A stretch of 64,000 bases of DNA from Bacillota bacterium (GTDB taxonomy: Bacteria > Bacillota > Desulfotomaculia > Desulfotomaculales > Pelotomaculaceae), in contig JAKPTB010000166.1 in the NCBI GenBank assembly GCA_029555205.1, positions 1 through 64,000 of the forward strand, read 5' to 3'. This document shows, one piece after another, positions 40,612 through 49,070 of the stretch. A program made the position numbers and the translations under genes. Below the pieces are notes generated by a model. That model worked only from the letters and a program-made list of their open reading frames with translations. It searched no databases and was not told the DNA's origin. The first letter of the stretch is position 1. Every line of letters begins with the position of its first letter.

Positions 40612-41415
40612 ATTTTCATCAACAACGGCGAAGGTGTAGTTTCGCTCCATTAGAAATTCTATAATCTCAGGCAGGGCAGCCACACCACTTTCCCTGCTGC
40701 GGATATAATTGGCCAGGGCGCTGCCCGGAGCGGCTCCGTTGCGGTTAATCTCCGTGCCGTCGTGCATGAGCACAATCGGGGTTTTTTCTATGCGTTCAAT
40801 CTGCATAATCCCCCTTTGAACATTCTCTATTATTTGCTCCTTACTTACTCCATTCGGATCCGTATCGGCGCTGGCCACGTTCCAGCTGATGGATATATAT
40901 CCGTGCTGTCTTAAAAGTTCAAAGGTTTCTTTGTTCAGTTTGGACGGGCCGCCGGGCGCCCGGAATATTTTAACTCCGCTGCCGGTAATCCCGGCTATGG
41001 ACTTGTTACAGCTCTCCAGTTCTTCCAGAAAAGCCTCCGGGCTGCTGTAAACCCTGTTATAGTCATGGCTGTAAGAGTGGTTGATGATCCCGTGTCCCTC
41101 GTCTACGATTCTTCGGAGGACATCCGGGTTCTTATCTATGTTTACGCCCAGGACGGCAAAGCTTGCTTTAATCCTGTATTCCTTTAAAATGTCTAAAATC
41201 TGCCCGGTATAATATGAATTGGGCCCGTCGTCAAAGGTCAGATATACTTTCTTCAGAGGTTCCAGGGGTATTGTGGTTTCCTGTTCAACCACCGGCGCAG
41301 CTTCAGCCAGGGCCAGCGGTTCACCGGGAGGCGCAAGGGGGGTGGGAGGCGCTGTGTTGCAACCGCTCACGAGGAGGATGTTCAGCAAAAGAAGCATGAT
41401 GTATTTGTAAAGCAT
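40594..41415 (-). CDS. Polysaccharide deacetylase (NodB-domain) lipoprotein
   Basis: Lipobox LVSGCN; VYLTFDDGPNSYYTGQIL, GHGIINHSYSHDYN, FRAPGG, IVLMHDG. Confidence 0.95.
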   Translation of the reverse strand: MLYKYIMLLLLNILLVSGCNTAPPTPLAPPGEPLALAEAAPVVEQETTIPLEPLKKVYLTFDDGPNSYYTGQILDILKEYRIKASFAVLGVNIDKNPDVLRRIVDEGHGIINHSYSHDYNRVYSSPEAFLEELESCNKSIAGITGSGVKIFRAPGGPSKLNKETFELLRQHGYISISWNVASADTDPNGVSKEQIIENVQRGIMQIERIEKTPIVLMHDGTEINRNGAAPGSALANYIRSRESGVAALPEIIEFLMERNYTFAVVDENTPPAW

Positions 41416-41566
41416 CAGGAGGGATTCCTTTCATTTCATTACACTATATCTATACTATAAACGTTGTCGAATAACCATGCAATTAGTCAGTTAAGCAGTT
41501 ATTGAGAAATATTCCACGAAAGGTACAGAAAAATGGAAAGCCCATCATTTTTTGGATACGATCTGT

Positions 41567-41668
41567 TTTCTTCCAAATATATTTGCTATTTCCGGATTCT
41601 GAGGTTACAAATATTGACATAGAGGGGGTGATGAGTTTCTTCCAAAATATAAATGCCATTCCGGATTA
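41567..41668. repeat. Imperfect direct repeat TTTCTTCCAAATATATTTGCTATTTCCGGATT / TTTCTTCCAAAATATAAATGCCATTCCGGATT
   Basis: Copies at 41567-41598 and 41636-41668. Confidence 0.75.
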
Positions 41669-41859
41669 ACAGTCCTATACCTACCGGCAGGCCGGAGTAG
41701 ATCCTTTCAGGGTTACTGTGCCGGTATATTTTGCCGCCCTTAAGGAACATCACCCGTAGCCCATGACGTTACACTTGCCTTGCCGCGAAAAACAGGATTT
41801 ATAGTTGGTACTGGAAATACCCTTTTCTGTAAAAACTACAAGCAGGAGGGTTTTTCGGC

Positions 41860-42060
41860 ATGGTCGTTGGGAACCTGATAAAGTTCTGGAGGCAGCAGCC
41901 CGGCCTCTTTAAAAAGGCGAGTTTAACCGGCTATTCCTCCTCGATCCTGGAAAGCTGGGGAGAGCAAAATGTCCAGCCCACGCCGGATGTATTTTGCCGG
42001 AGACGGGAAAGGCTCAAGTCCACGGATCCCGGGATTGCCCCGGCTGATCTTCTGGATTAA
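41860..42060 (+). CDS. Small hypothetical protein
   Basis: 66-aa ORF with GCAGGAGGG SD. Confidence 0.45.
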   Translation: MVVGNLIKFWRQQPGLFKKASLTGYSSSILESWGEQNVQPTPDVFCRRRERLKSTDPGIAPADLLD

Positions 42061-42083
42061 ACTAGGGATTAAGCTTTAGCTCC

Positions 42084-42107
42084 AGTCCCGGCATTTTGGC
42101 CGGGACT
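42084..42107 (+). terminator. Intrinsic terminator GTCCCGGC-N6-GCCGGGAC
   Basis: 8-bp hairpin; weak T-tract. Confidence 0.5.
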
Positions 42108-42160
42108 TGTCTATGACCTTTATTCAGGCGTATAATCTAAGAAGCAAAAGGAGTTAATTT

Positions 42161-42931
42161 ATGGCTAAAGACTTTCGTAAGTTGTTCCTCGGCAAGATTA
42201 AAAAAGCCATAACCGACTACGGCATGATCGTTGATGGAGACCGGGTGGCGGTGGGAATATCCGGTGGAAAGGACAGCACTTCCCTGCTGCATGCCCTGAC
42301 CTTGATCAGCCGCTCGGCGCCGGTCAAGTTCGGGCTGGAAGCGGTATACATAGATCTGGGCTGGCCTGGGGACGTACCTTCAGTGGACGTGTCTTTATTA
42401 GAGGATTTCTGCCGTTCCATAGGGGTAGACTTCCATGTGGTGAAAACCAGTATTGCTGAAATCGTTTTTCAAGCCAGGGGAGGCAAAAATCCCTGCGCCA
42501 TCTGTGCCCACCTGCGCCGGGGAGCTTTCCACAACAAGGCCCTGGAACTGGGATGCAGCAAGGTCGCCCTGGGACACCACCTGGATGATGTTATTGAAAC
42601 ATTCTTTATGAGCCTCTTTTATACCGGACAGCTGCGAACCTTTGCCCCTGCGACGTATTTAGACCGCAGCAGCCTGACTATGATCAGGCCTCTGATCTAT
42701 GTTTCAGGGGATGAAGTCCGGACCTGGGTGGAACTGGAAAAACTGCCGGCCCTGCCGAACCCCTGCCCGGCCAGCGGGCATACCAAGAGGGAAGAGGCCA
42801 GGGAACTGGTAGCCGGACTGGCTGAACGCTTCCCTGATTTGCGGTCGCGTTTTTTAAACGCCCTCAAGAACTTCGACCGGCGTAATTTGTGGCCGGAAAT
42901 CCAACCCAAAAACAAACCTATGAGCAGTTAG
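42161..42931 (+). CDS. TtcA/TilS-family tRNA thiolation-type PP-loop ATPase
   Basis: PP-loop VAVGISGGKDSTSLLHAL; NPCAICAHLRRG; LGHHLDDVIETFFMSLFYTGQL. Confidence 0.88.
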   Translation: MAKDFRKLFLGKIKKAITDYGMIVDGDRVAVGISGGKDSTSLLHALTLISRSAPVKFGLEAVYIDLGWPGDVPSVDVSLLEDFCRSIGVDFHVVKTSIAEIVFQARGGKNPCAICAHLRRGAFHNKALELGCSKVALGHHLDDVIETFFMSLFYTGQLRTFAPATYLDRSSLTMIRPLIYVSGDEVRTWVELEKLPALPNPCPASGHTKREEARELVAGLAERFPDLRSRFLNALKNFDRRNLWPEIQPKNKPMSS

Positions 42932-43037
42932 TAAGGTGCGGCGGTACGGTTGGAAATGGCAGGGTTTTCAAACTACATATCCGAAAGGATAAAGAAGCAT
43001 GAAAGGGATTAAGGAATTTGCAGAAGGAGGTGAAAAG

Positions 43038-43784
43038 GTGTATTACCAGCAGAAGATTTTGGCTTTGGCCAATATGTTAAGGAATTCCAAGCGTACCTTC
43101 GCCCTTACCGGCGCCGGCATCAGCACCGAAAGCGGTATCCCCGACTTCCGCAGCCCCGGCACAGGCCTCTGGACAAAGCATGATCCCATTAAGGTTGCCT
43201 CTGTTTCCGCCCTCCTGCGGGACCCGGTTACCTTTTATAAAGTAAACCTGGAGCACTGGATCAATTTTACCAAAGCCAGGCCCAACGCTGCCCATTACGC
43301 GCTGGCCCGTTTGGAGAGGGACGGCCTTCTGGCAGGTGTTATCACTCAAAACATTGACGGACTTCATTTGGCGGCTGGTTCTCAAAAAGTCTGGGAAGTG
43401 CACGGACATCTGCGTACCTGCCACTGCCTTGATTGCGGGGAGAGCTATTCTTTTGACCATCTTGTCAGCCAGTACCGGGCCGGAACCGTTCCGCCCATTT
43501 GTGACAGGTGCCGGGGGGTGCTCCGCCTGGATGTGGTTTTATTTGAGGATCCCATGGGTGAAGATTTCCTCCACGCCACCCGCGCCCTGACGGGATGCAA
43601 CCTGCTGCTTGTAATCGGCAGCAGCCTTCAGGTATACCCTGTGGCTTCGCTTCCGGAACGGACCAGGCAGCTTGTCATTATCAATGAAGGCCATACGCCC
43701 TGGGACCTGCGGGCGAATCTTGTGATCAACGGCAAGGCGGGACAGGTTATGACCGACTTGTTGGCAGCCCTGGACAGGGAATAA
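43038..43784 (+). CDS. cobB: NAD-dependent protein deacylase, Sir2 family
   Basis: FALTGAGISTESGIPDFRSPGTGLW, TQNIDGLHLAAGS, CxxC pair Zn motif; strong SD AAGGAGGTG before GTG. Confidence 0.95.
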   Translation: MYYQQKILALANMLRNSKRTFALTGAGISTESGIPDFRSPGTGLWTKHDPIKVASVSALLRDPVTFYKVNLEHWINFTKARPNAAHYALARLERDGLLAGVITQNIDGLHLAAGSQKVWEVHGHLRTCHCLDCGESYSFDHLVSQYRAGTVPPICDRCRGVLRLDVVLFEDPMGEDFLHATRALTGCNLLLVIGSSLQVYPVASLPERTRQLVIINEGHTPWDLRANLVINGKAGQVMTDLLAALDRE

Positions 43785-43788
43785 TCTC

Positions 43789-44592
43789 TCATTCGGCCAG
43801 GGTTGCGCTCAAGGTGTCAGCCCGCAGGCCGTTACGTAAGGCTTCCAGGGCGATAACATCGCGGGGACTGACATTCCCGATATTTACATTAACACCCAGG
43901 CGCAGGATCAAGTCCTGCTGCTGCTCCTTTTCCGGAGCTTCCCAGATCAGCAGCGAGGGGTCAGTAAGTGTGGCCAGCATTTCCTTTAGCTCCTTTTCAA
44001 TTAAACGCCCCTGAGCATCGTACAGGCCTACGTCTTTTCCCGGATCGCGTCCTTCCACGATGACCCGGCAGGCGCCGCACCGGAGATCTCTACGGGCCAG
44101 GCGAATCATATCCTTGAAGCAGAGGGTGTTGCCCGGTTCTTTTTTACCGACCTCCGTAAATACTTTCAAGCCAAGTGCAGCCGCTGTTTCTATAGCCTGG
44201 GTCCTGAGCCGGTCGCTTAAATCAATGGTTCCGTCCGAAACTTCTATTGCTGTAAATCCCTGCTTACGTACCCCATGAATGAAATCCGTCAGTTTACCCT
44301 GGATGACTGCGACTTCGAAAAAAGTGCCGCCGGGGAAAATATCTATCCCGCAGGCTGTGACCAGACGAATTTTTTCCGCTAAGATTTCCGGCTTATAAAG
44401 AGCTGGCGTGCCGAACCCGAGTTTAATCAGATCGATATAGGGAGCTGCCGTTTGCAGCAGTTCCCGGGTCTGGTTCAGGCCCATACCCTTGTCTATTACC
44501 ATGGTAAGACCGGTCTGCCTGGGCTTTTTACTCCTGCCGGACAGGGGGGATTGGAGAAATCCCTGCCAGGGATTAAAAAAATATTTGTCCAC
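43789..44592 (-). CDS. Phosphosulfolactate synthase (ComA family)
   Basis: GLTMVIDKGMGLNQT, YIDLIKLGFGTPALY, GIDIFPGGTFFEVAV, IEVSDGTIDL; GTG start with SD AGAAGGGGGC. Confidence 0.9.
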   Translation of the reverse strand: MDKYFFNPWQGFLQSPLSGRSKKPRQTGLTMVIDKGMGLNQTRELLQTAAPYIDLIKLGFGTPALYKPEILAEKIRLVTACGIDIFPGGTFFEVAVIQGKLTDFIHGVRKQGFTAIEVSDGTIDLSDRLRTQAIETAAALGLKVFTEVGKKEPGNTLCFKDMIRLARRDLRCGACRVIVEGRDPGKDVGLYDAQGRLIEKELKEMLATLTDPSLLIWEAPEKEQQQDLILRLGVNVNIGNVSPRDVIALEALRNGLRADTLSATLAE

Positions 44593-44785
44593 CGGTATGC
44601 CCCCTTCTGCTGGTTCTGTACTGCTCGCATACCCATTATATGGCCCGGCGCCTGTTCCGGTATCTTGCCGGAGGCTGGTAATATTGTCCTGTTGGAATCT
44701 TGAAGAAAAAAGTTTATTAAAGAGGGAAGGAAAAACTGAAAAAGACAGAATACTATGATAGAAAAAGAAAAAGGGGTGAACATTC

Positions 44786-45454
44786 ATAATACCCTTAAAG
44801 GACGATATTCCTTCCCGGAGCTACCCGTTCGTAAATGTGCTCCTGATCGCGATTAATCTGGCGGTTTTTTTCTATCAATTATCCCTGGGGCGAAACGTGG
44901 ACAGCTATGTCTTTACCTACGGGGTTATTCCCGCGCATCTGGTGGCCGAGGGTTTTACGTCAGAGCAATTGGTCCGGCTTACAACAGCTATGTTCCTGCA
45001 CGGGGGCTGGTTTCATGCCTTGAGCAACATGCTCTATCTCTGGATTTTCGGGGACAACGTGGAAGACCGGATGGGCCATTTAAAGTACCTGGTTTTTTAC
45101 CTTTTGACCGGATATATTGCAACCATAGCCCATGTTCTCTATGCACCCTTCTCGGAATTACCTTTGATCGGCGCCAGTGGAGCCATTGCAGGGGTTCTGG
45201 GCGCTTACCTGATCCTTTACCCGCGAGCTAGAGTGTTCACCCTGGTTTTCATTTTTATCTTTATTCAAATTATCCCAATTCCGGCCGTGGTCTTTCTGGG
45301 GTTCTGGTTTATCCTGCAACTTCTCAACGGAACGGCCAGTCTTTCAGCCCAGTCCGCCCAGGGCGTTGCCTTCTGGGCGCATATTGGGGGTTTTATAGCC
45401 GGCATGTTGCTGGTAAAAATATTCAGCGGCCGGCAGTACTATCCCAGGACGTAG
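44786..45454 (+). CDS. Rhomboid-family intramembrane serine protease (probable non-canonical ATA start; earliest canonical start GTG 44837)
   Basis: In-frame N-terminus IPLKDDIPSRSYPFVNV; HGGWFHALSNMLYLWIFGDNVED, GASGAIAGVLGAYL, HIGGFIAGM. Confidence 0.88.
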   Translation: MIPLKDDIPSRSYPFVNVLLIAINLAVFFYQLSLGRNVDSYVFTYGVIPAHLVAEGFTSEQLVRLTTAMFLHGGWFHALSNMLYLWIFGDNVEDRMGHLKYLVFYLLTGYIATIAHVLYAPFSELPLIGASGAIAGVLGAYLILYPRARVFTLVFIFIFIQIIPIPAVVFLGFWFILQLLNGTASLSAQSAQGVAFWAHIGGFIAGMLLVKIFSGRQYYPRT

Positions 45455-45676
45455 AAAACCACCGCTTAGGACCAGAAATTGCCGGGTGGTTTTTCAGGGC
45501 CGGGGGTAGTATACTTTTTACATAGATCCAGTCGCTGAGTTGGAATTACATTGTTCCAGGGTTAGAAGAAGCGGCTTTTTTTTGATTTTGATTGTTTTTA
45601 TAAGGTTGCCCTTCTTGCTTAAAAAGCGCGGTTTATTGCTCTTGTACGGGTGTAATAACAGAGCGGAGGTGGAAAA

Positions 45677-45862
45677 TTGATCAGGTACTTTTGTGAATGC
45701 GGCAATGACGATCCCAATCTCTTTGACTTTTATGTTTCCCAGGGCGATCTCTGCGATATTCTAACCGTTGTATGCAAACAGTGTGGAGATATCAGAGAAG
45801 ATTTAGTAGCCTGCAACAGGGGTTCCATAATGTTAAAACATTCCATGCCCAACTCTGCTTAA
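45677..45862 (+). CDS. Small four-Cys putative Zn-ribbon-like protein
   Basis: YFCECGNDDP...VVCKQCGD; SD GCGGAGGTGG. Confidence 0.6.
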   Translation: MIRYFCECGNDDPNLFDFYVSQGDLCDILTVVCKQCGDIREDLVACNRGSIMLKHSMPNSA

Positions 45863-45959
45863 GAGCAGGGTTTTTTTTTGCCGTACCAGCTCCGGCGGCT
45901 CTTCATAAAAAACCCGGTTACCCCGGAAAGAAGGGGAAAAAACCGGGCAGGCCTGATCA

Positions 45960-46079
45960 TTAAAACCAGTCAAAGATTTCCTCTTCTTCAGCTTCTTCTT
46001 TGATGATTCTTAGATAATCCTGCGAAGCTTCTTCACTGGCTTCCAAATCTTTTAGGTCCAGATCATTTTTCCCTTCCAA
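45960..46079 (-). CDS. Small 39-aa highly acidic protein (MEGKNDLDLKDLEASEEASQDYLRIIKEEAEEEEIFDWF)
   Basis: Own translation; TTG start with SD GGGAGGTGAG. Confidence 0.5.
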   Translation of the reverse strand: MEGKNDLDLKDLEASEEASQDYLRIIKEEAEEEEIFDWF

Positions 46080-46378
46080 GCTGCTCACCTCCCTTAAGAG
46101 ACTTTCATTCATAATTAATATCTTTGTTTTTTAAAACTTTCTCAAAGCGTTTTGATCATAAGATCCGGATTGCCTGTCTCCTGATTATTTTATGTAGTTT
46201 TCCCCGGCTTATCCGGCCGTATAAAAGATGCACCCTTCCATCCGGACTAAAAAAGCATGTATGCCGGAAGGTGACCGTAACGTTTTTTAAGGCGAAAACC
46301 CTGACCCTGGGAAAAGTCTCCGAATATACTGTATTAGCTAAGATAGCAGGGGGTTAACTAAATGGGATAGTTCTTTTT

Positions 46379-47128
46379 GTGCACGGAATGGGCCACAGTT
46401 TTAACAGGTTTTACTGGAAGGACTGGGCGGCGCCCCTTAGAATCAAGCTGGCCGAAAAGGGGCTGGAATTAGGTGAGGGGCATTTTGGGGGTGTTTATTA
46501 TTACGACCTGGTGCCGGGCCCCGGGAAGGAAGGGGTAAATGAGGAGCGGCTTCAAATCCAGTTACTGAGTTTAAGGGAAAGGGCTATCGGCGAGCTGGGT
46601 ATATTGCGCGCCCCCTTTGCCAGGGGAATTGAGGCTGTCAAAAAGCTTGCGGATCATATAATTGATAATTTCGGTGATATATTTGCTTACTTATATTTGG
46701 AAAATACCCGCATTGCAGTAAATGACCGTCTCTACAAGGCCATTGGCGCCAGCTGCGGGCCGGTTCACCTGATTGGCTACAGTCTGGGATCCCTTGTCTG
46801 TTATTGCGCGCTCAAAGAAAACAGGGAGGCGGCTCAGAAAGTCTCACAGTTAATTATGGTGGGCAGCCCGCTTTACTGGTTCAAGGCAGCTGTGGCTGAG
46901 TGTGTAGGCCTGGAATCAAGGCCTGCGGTGGGACGCTTCAGTAATATTGCCGGTATTCTGGATATCGCCTGGCCCCAGGCTGTGCCCGGGGTGATTGGGG
47001 GACTGGACCAAAATATAGAATTCACAATTAACCTTTTTGATCCTATTAAAGGTCACAGGGAATATTTCAAAAAAGAAGAAGGACTGGGGGCCATTGCCGC
47101 GGAACTGTTGAAATGCTGGAACGGATAA
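46379..47128 (+). CDS. Alpha/beta hydrolase-like protein
   Basis: VLFVHGMGHSFNRFYW; nucleophile elbow GYSLGSLV; 5' end unresolved. Confidence 0.75.
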   Translation: MHGMGHSFNRFYWKDWAAPLRIKLAEKGLELGEGHFGGVYYYDLVPGPGKEGVNEERLQIQLLSLRERAIGELGILRAPFARGIEAVKKLADHIIDNFGDIFAYLYLENTRIAVNDRLYKAIGASCGPVHLIGYSLGSLVCYCALKENREAAQKVSQLIMVGSPLYWFKAAVAECVGLESRPAVGRFSNIAGILDIAWPQAVPGVIGGLDQNIEFTINLFDPIKGHREYFKKEEGLGAIAAELLKCWNG

Positions 47129-47180
47129 GCTGCTTGCCGGGCTACCTCCTGAGTATTGAAACAGTGCAAACAACTGGAAA

Positions 47181-47213
47181 CCGCTCCATCGGGCGATGGG
47201 CGGTTTCCGGATT
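47181..47213. terminator. Convergent terminator GGAAACCGC...GCGGTTTCC
   Basis: 9-bp stem between convergent genes. Confidence 0.7.
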
Positions 47214-47473
47214 TATTGCCGGGTTGCCAGCCTGGTCATGAGGTTTGCCAGTACCTGTCTTTCATCCTGGTTGGCCACGTCCCAGAGTTCCTTTACTGCT
47301 TTTTGCTCCGGATTTGCCGGCGGCACGTTTTGCGCCAGCAGATCTCCCACCTGCTGGGCCAGGGAACCGATTTGATTCCTTGATATACCCAGTTCCTCGG
47401 CAAATTCTACAGCTTGCCCCAATGTTTTTTTCCAGCTTTCCCAGTTGGAGTTGGCCAGGTTCAACATACTCAT
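47213..47473 (-). CDS. DUF3243 domain protein
   Basis: NWESWKKTLGQAVEFAEELGISRNQIGSLAQQVGDLLAQNVPPANPEQKAVKELWDVANQDERQVLANLM. Confidence 0.85.
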   Translation of the reverse strand: MSMLNLANSNWESWKKTLGQAVEFAEELGISRNQIGSLAQQVGDLLAQNVPPANPEQKAVKELWDVANQDERQVLANLMTRLATRQ

Positions 47474-47741
47474 AAACTATTCACTCCTTTATTCCTTAGG
47501 TGATCTTAGTTTTAACCGGCAGCTCCTTTTTATGCATATTCTGGATCATAAAACATATTATTTCCTGGGGTCCGGCCATTCTGTGGTCCGGCGCCTGTTT
47601 GATCTGCCTGACAAGGTATTGGGCCCTGCTTTTTATGTTATAATACAGGAAAATAAACACAGCTGTTGCTGTTGCAAGGGAAGGGCGGGGAAGCTGATTG
47701 AGCGTGGCCAAAGATAATGAACAGGGGTGGGTAAAGGAGTT

Positions 47742-48809
47742 ATGAGCGTTGTAATTCTTGCCCTGGAAACATCCTGTGACGAAACCGCGGCGGCTGTGGT
47801 TGTCGATGGGCGGCAGGTGCTGTCCAATATCATCTCCTCCCAGATAGATGTCCATAAAAAGTTCGGCGGGGTTGTGCCTGAAGTGGCTTCCCGGAAGCAC
47901 CTGGAGCGAATTAATCAGGTTGTGGCGGAAGCTCTTTCAACAGCGGGTCTGGACTACAAAGACCTTGACGCAGTGGCGGTTACGTACGGGCCCGGGCTGG
48001 TGGGGGCGCTTCTTGTGGGTGTTTCGGCGGCAAAAGCCATGGCTTTTGGCCTGGACATACCCCTGCTGGGGATAAACCACCTGGAGGGTCATATTTATGC
48101 TAATTTCTTGACTGAACCGCAGCTGGAGTTCCCCTTGCTCTGCCTGGTGGTTTCCGGCGGCCACACCGACCTGGTTTATATCCAAAAACACGGCAGTTAC
48201 CGGGTTCTGGGGAGTACCAGAGATGATGCGGCGGGTGAGGCCTTTGACAAGGTTGCCAGGACCATGGGCCTGGGCTATCCGGGGGGGCCCCTGATCGACC
48301 GTCTGGCCCGGACGGGTGACCCGGAAGCTTTCAGCCTGCCCAGGGCCTACCTGGAGGAGGGCAGTCTCGATTTCAGTTTCAGCGGTCTCAAGTCAGCAGT
48401 CATCAATATCTTGAACCGCGCCGCACGGCAAGGTCAAATGATTAAGAAAGAAGATCTGGCGGCGGCCTTTCAGAAGGCGGTTACCGATGTGCTGGTTGAC
48501 AAAACCCTGTTAGCGGCGAGAGAAATGGAGGTTTCAACCATTTTATTGGCCGGGGGGGTAGCAGCCAATGCCGGGCTGCGGTCCGACCTTGTGTTAAGTG
48601 CCCGCCGGGAATCCCGCCGGGTGGTAATCCCGGCGCCGCTGCTTTGCACGGACAACGCCGCCATGGTTGCCTGCGCCGCCTATTTCAAATACCTGCGGGG
48701 CGATTTAGCTCCCTTGACCCTGAATGCCGTGCCGGACCTCAAGCTTGGAGAGGAAAGATACGAGGGTAATTTCCGGGGAAGGGTGTATAAGACGGACCAG
48801 TATAGCTAA
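47742..48809 (+). CDS. tsaD: tRNA N6-adenosine threonylcarbamoyltransferase
   Basis: [70 protein letters not shown]. Confidence 0.97.
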   Translation: MSVVILALETSCDETAAAVVVDGRQVLSNIISSQIDVHKKFGGVVPEVASRKHLERINQVVAEALSTAGLDYKDLDAVAVTYGPGLVGALLVGVSAAKAMAFGLDIPLLGINHLEGHIYANFLTEPQLEFPLLCLVVSGGHTDLVYIQKHGSYRVLGSTRDDAAGEAFDKVARTMGLGYPGGPLIDRLARTGDPEAFSLPRAYLEEGSLDFSFSGLKSAVINILNRAARQGQMIKKEDLAAAFQKAVTDVLVDKTLLAAREMEVSTILLAGGVAANAGLRSDLVLSARRESRRVVIPAPLLCTDNAAMVACAAYFKYLRGDLAPLTLNAVPDLKLGEERYEGNFRGRVYKTDQYS

Positions 48810-48914
48810 AGCAGGTCTATTAATAGCTTTCTACGGGTTTTTCGCCTTTTGCCGGATGGTTGCCTGAATTATTCTAAATTATACTAAATATATATAAAGA
48901 TACTGAAGCGCAAA

Positions 48915-49035
48915 TTATCCCCAGGCTGTAATGTCGAAGATGCTCACAAATCAAAGAAATAACTCAGAAAAATCGATGTAAAATGGATAAAACAAGGGTT
49001 CTGTGGATGGTTATTCCTGTGGATAATGTGTATAA
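48915..49035. promoter_or_regulatory. Cluster of DnaA-box-like 9-mers
   Basis: TTATCCCCA 48915-48923; TGTGGATGG 49002-49010; TGTGGATAA 49018-49026 (perfect TTATCCACA on -); TGTGTATAA 49027-49035. Confidence 0.45.
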
Positions 49036-49070
49036 GTCTGTTAATAACTTGTGATTCAAGGGGTTTGCCT

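Noticed and set aside
44837-45454. GTG 44837 as the genuine rhomboid start
   Set aside because: Would remove the conserved IPLKDDIPSRSYPFVNV segment, which is in frame and preceded by an SD-like sequence.
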